64,000 bases of DNA from Terfezia claveryi. Lineage: Eukaryota; Ascomycota; Pezizomycetes; Pezizales; Pezizaceae. Each line of letters starts with the position of its first letter. Within the stretch, counting starts at the first letter, position 1. Under the pieces are notes generated by a model. That model was given only the letters and a program-made list of their open reading frames with translations. It ran no database searches and was not told the DNA's origin. Where the stretch lies: positions 221,064 through 285,063 of the forward strand of contig WHUX01000064.1 in the NCBI GenBank assembly GCA_015179025.1, written 5' to 3'. Positions 43,572 to 54,479 of this stretch are shown piece by piece. Both the position numbers and the translations under genes were made by a program.

Positions 43572-44654
43572 GTTTGAGTATGGTCAGATTCGAGTAGGAG
43601 ATGAGTCAAGCGAATGGTTGAAAAGGGAATGTGATGGCATGGTGGGATCGCCAGCATTTCGCGCACGTATGGATCTAACTTGAGTGGTATAAATTCTCAT
43701 TGTCTCTTTATTTTTGGCACTCGCTCGCGTCTCATTATGTCTACTGTTAGTTTTTGGTAAAAAATTAGTAAGTACGGTCCTTGTCTTTACGGTTGGACTA
43801 GGTGTTCTTGGATTTTTTCATTTTTGCAGTGGACTTGGTCTGGCTCAAACTGGATCTTGCATTTTGTTTAGCTCTTTGATTTTTAGTTTTTAATGTCTTG
43901 CTTGTGTCCTACTCATCGTTCTTAACGTTTATCTCATATTCTGGATCTTGCAAGAGGGAACTTGGATAATGGGTAATTGGGAGGAAAGGGGCTTATGAGT
44001 CCATAATTCATGCAGGAGGCTTAGTAATAGGATAGGGCATTGGGGAGCTGGAGGGGATGGCTGGGTTGGAAAAGATGCAACTGAACCTTCGGTTCTCATT
44101 TTTTTTCATTTCTAGACCAAGGGGGAACCTACGAAGATCTACCTTAGCAGAGTATGATCTTTGATATAGCTCCCCAAAAAAATTTTGCACGCTGCTACTG
44201 CTTTAGATGTGTATGTTTTCTGTCGCCTTTCATATCGCCTATGTACGTTTAGTACTTGTATTCATGCGTCGAGCATCCCTAGTGACTTTTTACCCTGAAA
44301 TCTTGAAATGCTCGTACCATAAATCTTTTTTTTCCTCCCCCCCCAAAGTCAGTACTCGTATGCACCCCCGTGTGAGCTTCGTTACAAACTGGATCTCTGC
44401 TTCTTGTTACTCAAATTGAAAGTAAACGCTTCTGGTCTCTAGAGGAATTTTGGATAGGGGGAAGCTCAACCAGACTAGGGGAAGCTGGTTATCTCGATTT
44501 AATAAATTAATGCTGGAGTAAGGAAAAAACCGCTTCTGACTTCCTCGATCTAAAGAGAAACAACTTTTGACTTGTATCAAATTAGGAATACCGTCAATCT
44601 GTCATATAAGTGGGAAGAAAAAGGCCTCTACTCCATCCCAAGCCCTCTAGCTAG
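43572..44654. other. Intergenic, no gene seen
   Basis: 3' flank of the GPI protein gene. Short non-convincing ORFs only (for example 44008-44190 and 44207-44419). Confidence 0.5.
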
Positions 44655-45079
44655 CTACACTGGCTGGTCCAGGTCGCCCCATGTGGTAGACTCATGACCA
44701 TAAAGTACATCAGGTAGGTCCACAATTAAATTTGGAGTTACGGACACTTTTATTTCTAACAACTGCGAAAGAAGAAAGGAAAGCGAAAAAATGGAGTTAG
44801 AAGTGGGGGTGGGTGAATTATTATTGGTTGGCGATGCTGAGAGGGTCACGTTATATATGGCTGTGGCTGGGTGAATGGGGAGTTCGGCACGGTGCATACC
44901 TGCTGGTTGGGAGGGTTGGCTTCAACTACTCCACTCTGTACTATGGCTATATGTTCCAGGTCTCTGAATGCTTTTTCTCCAGCTGCACGTAATTTCTTTG
45001 GGGAATACAGTACAACCCGTTCTATATTCGCTTTCGGCTTTCTTATCAAAAATGGAGAGATATTGGTAGAATTATTCAA
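44655..45079 (-). CDS. Hypothetical two-exon small protein (doubtful)
   Basis: Exons 44900-45079 and 44655-44762, both phase 0, donor GTATGC and acceptor CGCAG, give 95 aa: KANIERVVLYSPKKLRAAGE, KAFRDLEHIAIVQSGVVEA, then LLEIKVSVTPNLIVDLPDVL. The composition is protein-like, but no family is recognised and the gene could be a relic. The unspliced ORF would end at 44846 in a stretch of unrelated composition. Confidence 0.3.
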
Positions 45080-45863
45080 CAGCCAGATATAGTAAGCTGG
45101 AACATCAGGAAAAGAACGGAAGGCATAATGGGGTGCACTGAATGAATATCTGATCAGGTACAGAGAGGGTTCTTCTAAAAATGCACAGCATGATACAACA
45201 GGCAGAGGGAGTTAACAACCGTGAGGTAGTGCTGGAACTGATATATATAGATATTATTGTCAATATTTATATATTTTACTTCATATGGGATATACAAAAC
45301 CTTCTAAGTATGAATGATATACTTGACTTAGTTGGAAGCAGGTGACGTAAGAAATCCCATCCCCTATCTACCTTTATCTCAGATTTTACCAAACATTCTC
45401 TCCCTGATTGTTCTAATTACTAATAATGGTCTGCTCTAGTACAGTAAAAGACATTCTCAATTTCAGCACCACATGCTATAGACTACAACTCTCAGGTAAG
45501 TAAGGTTTTCTTTACTAGGAATGTCAGCAATAGATTTATAACAGGTTACTCTTGCTAGTGAAGCAAAGGCATTAATTCTAGCATCCTTCGTTGTTCCATA
45601 AGGACATGATGATTACCATGATCACCTTCTAATGAAAGCTAGGGGGAAGTTTTTTACATGTTCTCCCTCATCTGCTGGTGCTATCTTAGAGTAGTCTTAG
45701 AGCCCACTCCCAATGACGCACTGTGAGTACAATTATATAAGTCTGGGTATGCATCTGTCGCTTTTGAGTCTGACTATGCAACTACTTAGATGGGAGATGC
45801 AAGGCCTAAATAGTCGAGAGGTAATACATGAAAGTCCATCTGTGCTAATTATCATTGTACAGT

Positions 45864-46701
45864 AGCAAGCTGGATATTGCTAAAATAGAGGAAAATATTG
45901 CAAAGCTAGAGGGGATCGCAGATCCAATTCCCAATCAACTCCTTTGGCTAGACTTTGACAAAAAAAGCATTAGATAGCCTGAAGGAAGCATTGACAAAGT
46001 AGTGGACTATTTTCAATTTTGATGGAGACTACTAATTGATGGCGGGATAGATGGGAAAGTATTATAGCAAAAAGCATTCGCTGGGTACAATCGGACTTTA
46101 TGAGCTTGATTGGCCTACTGAAATTAAAGCATCTATCTTAAATGCATTAAGTAGAGGATGTAGTAGCCAAGCAGCCGTACATGATTGACCCAGATCGTCA
46201 GTACGCTTTACTTTATCAACACGGCAAACTGGCTGGTGGAACGTTCAAGTATCCTGAGTTGGGCATGTACCTTTCCCACCAAAGGGAAGTCAACTACTAT
46301 TTCAAGAATGTAAGCATTATTCATTTCCTCTATCACTGCCATATAATAACTCTATAACTGCCGATTGGGTGCAGATACGGACAACGCACTGTAGCAATCA
46401 TGACTACTGAAGGCTCAGCAATATATGTAAGTTCTTCTGCTTTATTTCTTTCTCGTATTGCCCATGTTTATAATATGTCGATAGTTACACCAAGTATTTC
46501 GGGTAAACACCAGGCCTGTTTCTTTAACATTGGGTTTGCATGCTAGTTATGACTAGAACTCGCAAGGTACAGAGAACCAGGTATCTCTATGTTCGTCAAC
46601 TCTGGGACATGGGGTCGGAAGATCCCACAATTCATCGCAACTGGAGAACTTATGTCCTAGCAGAACGGCACGGACAGGAGGATGAAGATTATAGGCCTTG
46701 A
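45864..46701 (+). pseudogene. Decayed protein-coding gene, family unknown
   Basis: Several protein-like fragments follow each other on the plus strand in different frames, separated by stops and possible introns: SKLDIAKIEENIAKLEGIAD and QLLWLDFDKK (about 45864-45975), SLGTIGLYELDWPTEIKASI (about 46080-46140), MIDPDRQYALLYQHGKLAGG and LGMYLSHQREVNYYFKN with a GTAAGC donor (46181-46310), and RYLYVRQLWDMGSEDPTIHR and NWRTYVLAERHGQEDEDY (46567-46701). The composition is clearly protein-like and the order is consistent, so an eroded gene or transposon gene is likely. I do not recognise the family. Confidence 0.4.
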
Positions 46702-47740
46702 GGCCAACGTCCAGACACAGAATAGTATGCTGTAACAGTTGGCATTAAGCGGAATCATGCAGAATGCTTGTCTGGAAGGCAATTCATACAGAAATCCTAC
46801 CTATTTTCACTAACCCAAATGCTCTACATGGGACTCGAAAGACAGAAACGGCCAACGAAATGATTCCCTACCAAACTTGAGGATAGCAGTACTAACCTCC
46901 GCAGAGTGAGTACCGGTACATGGTTACGGTACCTCTTTGTATAGTGTCTCCTTACATTTTTACCTACGCATTGTATGCATCAATATATATCAAGTTGTAT
47001 AGAGGTGCGGAACAAAAGTCATTTCCCTACTCTTCTTTGGGAAAATCGTGCATATGCACGTCACTTCGGATTCAAGTTGGCGATCTACGACTACCTATCT
47101 ACTGTGTAACAAATGCCCTCGCTGCTCGCCCACCTCACACACCCGTCCCACCTCACCCCCTCCCCACTCACACCGGGTCTTGATAGCGGCATGAAGCACA
47201 CCTTGTATGTCCGTGGCCCTGGTTTCCTCCCACGCTTCTGAAGGGGGCCTTCTTTTTCGGCCTTTGGGACTAGCTGAGATCATTATATCGATCGGATTAA
47301 CACTGACAATTTGGTCAGTCTCCGGCATATGCCTCCATTCATCAGTGTTAAGATCCTCCAGATCGACAACTTCCTGAATACTAACAAGAGACCTAAGATG
47401 TGCAGTATACTTCCGACAGTAGCGCATTGAAACAGCGACCATGCATTCTTGTGGATCTTGTTAGTCTCCTGAATGCGGAGCTGCCGCTCACGGTGGATTG
47501 CAATCCAGTAACTCTTTATCTCTTTTCACAGGAGGATGTCCTTCAGAATATTCATTTCCACCCTCAGGTCTGATGACCTCTTGGATATGGTAAGGAATGC
47601 GTTCAATCCGATGCTGAATCCTCCATTGCTCAAGGTCATGCCATGCATTCTTCCATGCTTGCTCAGCTGCCGTGCGGGAAGCGAGTGGTCCCTATTTCGG
47701 TTATTAGCAACATGTTTGCCTACGGACTACTACCTAGAAT

Positions 47741-47811
47741 TGGGGTATTCGGGGGATTGGGGTGTTCGAGGGATTGGAATGTTCAGGGGATTAAGGTGTT
47801 CGGAGGATTGG
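47741..47811. repeat. 17-18-bp minisatellite
   Basis: Four imperfect copies of a G-rich unit resembling GGTGTTCGGGGGATTGG. Confidence 0.7.
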
Positions 47812-48955
47812 AATTTAAGAGGGCGGAGAAGGGCAATATACTTGATGAATTAAGATGGTAGGGAAGAGTTAGTCGAAGGGTTGAGGGTTGGAGAAGGGCT
47901 GATATATAATGAATTCCATAGTTGGAGAATAGGATATCTGGCCAATTGAGATATTCGGCGATATCTAGTAAATTGAGAAGTTGGACAGTGAGAATGTAAG
48001 ACAACTGATGGGTTGAGCCGGTGGAAGGCCATTTGCACTGAGAGTAAATATGCGTGAATGCCCATTCATGCATAGCCCTGCATATTCAACTCCCAGATAG
48101 GAAAGGGGAAAGCACTTTTGTTCCGCGCCTCCGTAAATAGCGCACTATCTCCTTATATACCTCCTCCTTCGTCTCATCCAGGCTCAGCTCACCCTCCTGT
48201 TTATTGTTGTTCAACATTGTTTTAACCGGTATCTCTCGGAGTGATCTGAATCTGAACCCTAGTTTGTCTTCCGCTTGTGCCGGGGACATGTTGCTATACG
48301 ATGTATGTAGGTAAACCATTTCGACTTTCGCTTCTTGTTACTATTTTCGTCCCCCATCGTAACAGGCCCTGCTAACCAATCAGTATTAATTTACAAAAAC
48401 CAAACGTGAACTCACCGATAATTCCTTAAACCTGGTTAGTAACAGAGTGGAGCGTGAGCCGAACGCAGAGGGTTAAGGTACCCAAGCGAAGCGAAACGTA
48501 TAGCCAGACACGTGACTCATGTACTGGCATGACAGACCGGGGTAGGCTGCAGCCAAGAGGCTTCCATTATATGGCGGGCTAAACCCCATAAGGGAATTTC
48601 CGGCATCTTGTTCGTGCCCCATCCGACGTCTTGATCCCACCTAGGCACATCTATCAACGATCTCGCTCTTCCGCCCCTCTCGTGAGAGTGACATACTGAA
48701 CCGATACCTACCTTGCATTGCCTGCTCTCGTACCCCTTGGTCGCCTTGTCTCTCGCCCGTCTCGTTACAATTTTGACCCAACCTGTATACGTTCCAGGTA
48801 GCCTATCCACCCTTGCTTCGTTATCACAGGCACTCTGTCAATATACGTCAATTTGCTGCAAAGATACCCCCAACCTCCGGATCCGCCAAACCCCTGAACC
48901 AGCTATAGGTGTCGGTTTCACCACTATGGTGACTCCCTCAGGGCCCTCAGGGTAC

Positions 48956-49172
48956 TGAAGGAGAATAGAGGAACATACACTCAGAATAAAACTCCACTCA
49001 CAACCACCGGTGAGGAGATCTGAACAGTGTATATATCTATGGACGAAGCTCTACTCTGAAGCTCTATCGATATATCTATGAAGAAGACGCTGCCATTATA
49101 TAGAAAAAAACCACCTGGGCGCCAAGCCCGACATATTCTCTTTTCGAGCAATTCACAATTCTAAGCGCGTCA
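48956..49172 (-). mobile_element. Solo LTR related to the outer retrotransposon
   Basis: On the minus strand it starts TGACGCGC, shares TGTCGGGCTTGGCG and the AT-rich TATATACACT core with the 204-bp LTRs, and ends in TTCA. It is 217 bp long and flanked by a perfect 4-bp duplication GTAC (48952-48955 and 49173-49176), the same duplication length as the full element. Much of the rest has diverged, so it belongs to an older or sister family. Confidence 0.85.
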
Positions 49173-50798
49173 GTACCCTAGCTACAAAATCCGGACTGAG
49201 CTCTTACAAATTAGTTCCCTGCAAATGCGGCCTCTTCCAGTACCACGGCAAGGGAATCCGAATATGCCTGCAAAATCCCATGCTTGGCCCTGGCACCAGA
49301 CTGAGTGCCTCCACCGTTTCACAAGCTACCAGGAAGCTACAATAAGACAAGTATTCATTTCATGCATCCTCCGCCACCAATTTTATATTACCGTCTTTCC
49401 AATGCAGGTGTACTACTCACAGCCAAATCTTCCGCTTTTGTGACGAGCTCCCCGAAGAATATGGGGTGGGGCATACAGTAAACTTCCCGTTCTAACGACA
49501 CCCGATATACGCATATATGCGTCATGAACATACACGGAACCTAACTATATGCCACTGTGACCAGTCTACCCTGAAGAGGACACCGACATCAACTTCCAAA
49601 AACTGAGTGTTTTGCAGGGACTCAACAACCAGGACACCGGTTCTTACTTTATCTTGTTCAGCGGGTTCCCACGAACACGCCTATCAGCTTTTTATTGGTT
49701 GTCGAGTCAAGCTACAAATTCTCTCGACGGTGAAGGTCTTCGAACAGCTTCACCTGATATGGTCCCCCTATATAAAAAGGGTAATTTTAATCACCTATTC
49801 TCATAAGAATACCATTGTTTTGTTTGAAATGCTGTATAGTATATATGCTTATATAAACAAATGTGCGCTAGCAGGTAGCGTATCGATAAGAAAACACGTG
49901 AGCGGGGTCATCACCGATATTTGACAAACTCAATATCAGTCTTTTAAATTAACGATGCCCATAGTCACAACATGTCCACATCTGAATGTTCCGCAAGTCA
50001 GGCAATACTTTCACACTATCTGAGAATTTCAGCTTTAAAGAGCAGTTGGAGGCCCTGAAAAGGAACTTAGGAAATCTGAGGGGCCTGTGTGCTCGCGAGG
50101 GCAAGGCTTTTCAGGAAAACAAAATATCCCTGCACTAGCTTTACGAACCAGGACCTACGTACCAAACACCTGGAATGCAGAACTACGCCTTGCTGGGAAA
50201 AGAAATATCAGACACCCGAAAAATTTGGTGTCACTGTTGTCCCTGTTTGCCTGGCGGCTCATGTTGGTAGTGGTGACGAGTTCCCACTCGTCATTGCTGA
50301 GAGTATTGCCATTTGCCAGCCCTCAGATGCTGAATTTCAATGCGTCCCAGGGGTTTCGCCCCTGAAATCTTATGGAGGAAATAAGATCTTGTTATCCCAA
50401 AATAGAGCAGCGGCAATTGGATTCCACGAGATGATGCCTGGGGCATGTGAAATACGGAGTCGTTGATATAGAAAATTATGCAAGTAGTGTATGTAGGTGG
50501 GAAGACTATGGCCTAATAGGCGTCGTGCCTGGTATGTTATTAATTTGGTGGCTAGAGCTTATTCTATTCTGAGCTAATTCATATTTCTTATAGAACGTCA
50601 AGGGAGTACAGTCCTAAAACAGGCCTGCGGTCACCACCCACCCTCCTATTCTACAGTCCCAACCAGAGTTCCCCTGGACCCACAGTCTACTAACTTGGAT
50701 AATATCTGGAAAAGAGTTTCAGGACCATCTTAGGATTAAGGGATTCAGGGGAGCAATGGGCATAGATACAGTATCTGTTAAAATGAATGCCCAGTCCC

Positions 50799-50895
50799 CG
50801 TTAAGCTGTCTTCCGTTAAGCTGTCTTCCCCGTTAAGCTGTCTTCCCCGTTAAGCTGTCTTCCCGTTAAGCTGTCTTCTCCGTTAAGCTGTCTTC
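50799..50895. repeat. 15-17-bp minisatellite, six copies
   Basis: The unit is CGTTAAGCTGTCTTC followed by 0-2 pyrimidines. There are no spacers of constant length, so it is not a CRISPR array. Confidence 0.9.
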
Positions 50896-51436
50896 AATAT
50901 TGCGCAATCACATTGTTCTTAGATTAGTACATTCATTTATTCTCATGTGTCAGGCTCGTGCTTTACCTACAATTCATGTATATATAAAGCCCTCGCTTTC
51001 AGCATTGAATAAGACAATTAACTCACACTCGGGATATCCCCGCTCTACTGCTTACTGCCACGATAACACTGCTTCACATAGTTCTGCTCACCCTATTCAC
51101 CTTGTTCTATCTAACCTGGGCACCTCGCACAGTATCATGTATTGATAACTAGTCCATATCACCATCAAGTAATTGTAGAATCATCCGGATAGCAATAGTA
51201 TTGACAGAGTTCTGTTGTTCTTGAGATTTGATCATAGTGCGATTTTCAAAACTAATATCGAAGACCCAAGTGTTTTTAGCTAGATTCGAGTTCAAAGAGC
51301 TGTACACAGTGCGGTGAAATTCATTTGCATGCCTAGATTTACCCTTCCTGGCACTAGAAGGAATAATATAAAATGGAATAGTTTGTTTATTGATAAGCGC
51401 TTGTTTGTACTAGTTGTAAGGTTTGTTACCGCTGAA

Positions 51437-51505
51437 CCTAATTTTTTTTTTTTTTTTTTTTTTTTGAAGTCTGTACATCTATGAAAAAAAAAAAAAAAAA
51501 TTAGG
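51437..51505. repeat. A/T inverted repeat (hairpin-forming)
   Basis: CCTAA plus a T run of about 24, a 19-base loop, then an A run of about 18 plus TTAGG. The two arms are complementary including the non-homopolymer ends. It could extrude as a hairpin or be a small foldback insertion. Confidence 0.7.
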
Positions 51506-53066
51506 TACCTTTCAACCATAGACCCCTAGTATACAATAATAGGTCCTTGGGGGCTCTATAAGAGAGTCCTTTCGAGTAAGCGTCTTCTAAGGTTTGAACT
51601 CGAGCTACTGCAGTTATTGGTCAACATCCACAAAGCTAGATGTTGTAGATATGGAATTAGGGGAGCCTACCTATAGTCACCAGATACTCTGAGAAGCTGT
51701 CAGATAACCTTATCGTTATAATTCAAGTGGGATCTACTACAATTCTGGAAGAGTAGATCTATCCTCGGTTCTGGTCTGGTTGGCACAACCCCCCCACTTC
51801 GGGCAAGCAAAAAAAATTAGAATTATGTAGATTAAGCTCAATTCTCCAGATTCCATATAAATACACACACCGATTTATGAACACAACAGGCTCCGCAGTC
51901 ATAGGTGCACCTATTGGGCAAGAGGTGCAACCCCGAATGGTGAACTTGGTATACGCACTGGCCTTGATCTGAATAGACTGCAGGCCTGTAAAGACTAAAG
52001 AAATCTGCGGCTTCTGCCAGTGCTTAGAATAGCCAGGAAGTCACGGTTATCCTGGCCTAACTCCCGTTGAGTCATCACCACAAGGTTGTTACTATATATG
52101 TCCCGTGCGCTGGCACTTTGGTATACCCCTCCAGGACCTATTCACACTCGATATGCTTTTAGCAGCTGTAGGAAATTAGATAGCGTCTAGAATACTCCTT
52201 ATACCTAGCCTTTTTTTTCATCCAACTAACGATAGAGTAGATGAATATCTGCTTTTCCATTTGCTTTGCTGGAGAGATAGTTATTGTTACTCAATATGAA
52301 TACAGCTGCAGCGTCTGGCAGTACAACTGGACAGCTAACCTGGATGGGGAGTTGGCGGTCAGAATGGTAATAGTTACGTAGAAGAAATGAAGAAAGGAAC
52401 ATACAGTAAATATTCTAGACATGTACACTTATCTTACAGTGAGCGGAAGGTGTACATACTTGCTTCCTATTAATTTGCAGCTCAATTGAATTAATTCCAA
52501 ATTATTTACAAGCTATTTCGTGAAAAAAAGAAAAGTGCGCCGGATCCATGCCGGCTATGTTATAGCATCCCAAAATCATAGATTGCATACAAGGAGGCAT
52601 GGGTTTTCGGTTGCGTACATGTTATCTGAAAGTGTGCAGAAATTTTAACTCGGCCAGCGCAATGAGATATAGGTGCAGACCGTGACTGTTTGAACCCAGT
52701 TTAGAGAGCTCTGGTTGATTGTTAACGCTTACACTCTGTTATTAGAAAGCTACGCAAGCATTAAATTGAATGACTTAAGGAACTACTAGAATTGTGTAAT
52801 ATGTATAGATCTGGCAGCTATGTGTACTTTACATGCCCTGGGTGGATACTACCGGGCCTGTTAGCGTCTTAATCAGATAAACGTGGGGTTGTTGTTGTCG
52901 GATATTACTAAAACAAAGTCAATAACCAAAGGATGTCCATGGCTGCTCCTCTCGGCTATAGCGCTGCTACCTCGCCTTAGTAAGCAAATAAGCTGGAAAA
53001 TATAGAGAGATTAATACCTCACACTCATCAGTCAAACCACATTTCTTTGGGCGATACGGTACGCAC

Positions 53067-53346
53067 TGTAAGATTACGAGGTTATGCAGCGGAGGAATCG
53101 TGAAGAGAATTGTTCGTGTATATTCAAAGAAGAGAGTTATCTAGATATCGCTATAGGCTTATTGCTATAGTCCTAGTGCTCTAAAGAAGAATCCCTTTTT
53201 CCTATAACATTTCCAGCTCCTTATATCCTGCTTTCCCTAATTGAGACCGGCCTCTTTGGGATCTTTGATTCTACCCTGGTTTCCGCAAAATTCAAACTGT
53301 CCTATCTCAGCTAGCGATGTTTCATGGGCCGAGAGTAATTCCAACA
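53067..53346 (-). repeat. Probable copia 3' LTR
   Basis: The sense start TGTTGGAATTACTCTCGGCC at 53346 is firm, right after the polypurine run GTAGGGGAGAG. The sense end AATCTTACA at 53067 is chosen because it ends in CA. The partner LTR is outside the window, so the outer boundary is tentative. Confidence 0.55.
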
Positions 53347-53583
53347 CTCTCCCCTACTCGAGTGCCCATACATTCATTCCGGCTGTCATCAGTTCTTCTT
53401 CCGTCATGTCTAGGATCGGGGTATCATAGCTGTCGACATCCATCTGTCTTTCCAACCATTCACAGAGGTCATCGGCAAGAGCTTTGTCAGAAGATCGGCT
53501 GGGTTGTCTTTCCCTAGTATCGTCTGTATATTCAAGTGTCCTAGTCGTACTTGTTGCCGGATGTAGTAGAATCGGTGCTCGAT
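53067..53583 (-). mobile_element. 3' end of a Ty1/copia element, cut by element A
   Basis: Minus-strand coding from 53583 downward reads IEHRFYYIRQQVRLGHLNIQ, then ILGKDNPADLLTKLLP: the C-terminal RNase H block of copia polyproteins (KHI..R.hfiRe.v..g.i......n.ADilTK.L). It is followed by a purine run and then TGTTGGAAT, the usual start of a copia LTR. The upstream remainder of this element is not adjacent because element A begins at 53584; it may lie beyond the window. Confidence 0.75.
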
Positions 53584-54259
53584 TGTAATGAATGCTACTA
53601 GGCAGTATTCATTCGGTACCGTTTATACAATCTATATCCGTAGGCACGGACGTTTGTGTATTTCGGTTCTGCTGAGGTAAGACCTCAGAAGGGTAGGGAG
53701 ATTACTATGTGGGACGTTCCCAAAGGGAACAGTAATTAACTGGTGTAATCTATCTTATATGATTTGTGCTATCTAAGCTATATGATCTTGATCTGATCGG
53801 TATATAGGCTTTGCTTGCTGCTGTGTGCTTGTTGCTGCTTGCTTGTTCTCTGATGGATTCCAGAGGGAATCCGGCGCCTATTTATACTCCTCTGAGATCT
53901 GATGACTAAGGAAATAAATACAATAAAGGGTGGCACACCAGAAGGTGGTGCGCTGTACAAAAGAGGTCATGTAGCCATAGTAATGAGTCACATGGCCAGA
54001 ACAAAGGTCATGTGGCCATAGTGGTGACTCACATGTTCAAAACAAAGGTCATGCGGCCATACTGAGGGTGTGCTCATATGGTAAGTTCCATGGAATTTCC
54101 TATGCCAAATTCTGCATGCTATGGATGCTTATAAAGCAGTAGGAAATGGTAGAAGGTTAGTCCTTCGACCGAGAGGCTTAGTTACATAACATAATAGTAA
54201 TATAGGAAATACAAAAGTTAATAAGCAATTATATAAGCAATGAAACGTTCTCTATTACA
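53584..54259 (-). repeat. LTR of element A
   Basis: 676 bp, TGTAAT...ATTACA ends. It is similar over its whole length to the reverse complement of 58257-58935, but clearly diverged (many substitutions). It contains three tandem copies of a unit of about 42 bp with GGTCATGTGGCCATA (about 53965-54065) and, on its sense strand, a TATAAATA box near 53885. Confidence 0.9.
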
Positions 54260-54479
54260 CTTTCCCACATAGAAGGATTTTCTATCCTTACTTCTCTCGT
54301 TCTGCCCAATTGATTTCCATACGTTCTAAGATTTGATACATTGTTAATACATTTGTATTAACATGAATATCCTTAGTAGTTTCTTGACTCATAATTCGAT
54401 CTCGTTCTTGTTGAATGAGAGCTCTGGTTTCGTCTCTAGTTCGTGGTCCTTGTTTTCTTCAAGTTGTTCGTCATCTCTT

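Larger units (their letters stand above)
45080..53066. other. Gene-poor 8-kb stretch with relics and minisatellites
   Basis: No intact gene is recognised. It holds a decayed coding sequence (45864-46701), a solo LTR (48956-49172), two minisatellites and an A/T hairpin, all listed separately. ORFs 47095-47442 (-), 48086-48319 (-, SLDETKEEVYKEIVRYLRRR) and 50089-50466 (+, FGVTVVPVCLAAHVGSGDE) are somewhat protein-like but lack starts, splice structure or homology; I do not call them genes. The remainder is AT-rich and featureless to the eye. Confidence 0.5.

Noticed and set aside
50799..50895. Regular short repeats resembling a CRISPR array
   Set aside because: There are no unique spacers, the units are directly abutting, and the genome is fungal; it is a minisatellite.
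51444..51498. Poly-T and poly-A tracts as LINE or SINE tails
   Set aside because: No RT, endonuclease or pol III box is adjacent, and the two tracts form one inverted repeat.
51590..51660. tRNA-like T-arm (GGTTTGAACTCGAGC)
   Set aside because: No acceptor stem, D-arm or anticodon arm could be folded around it.
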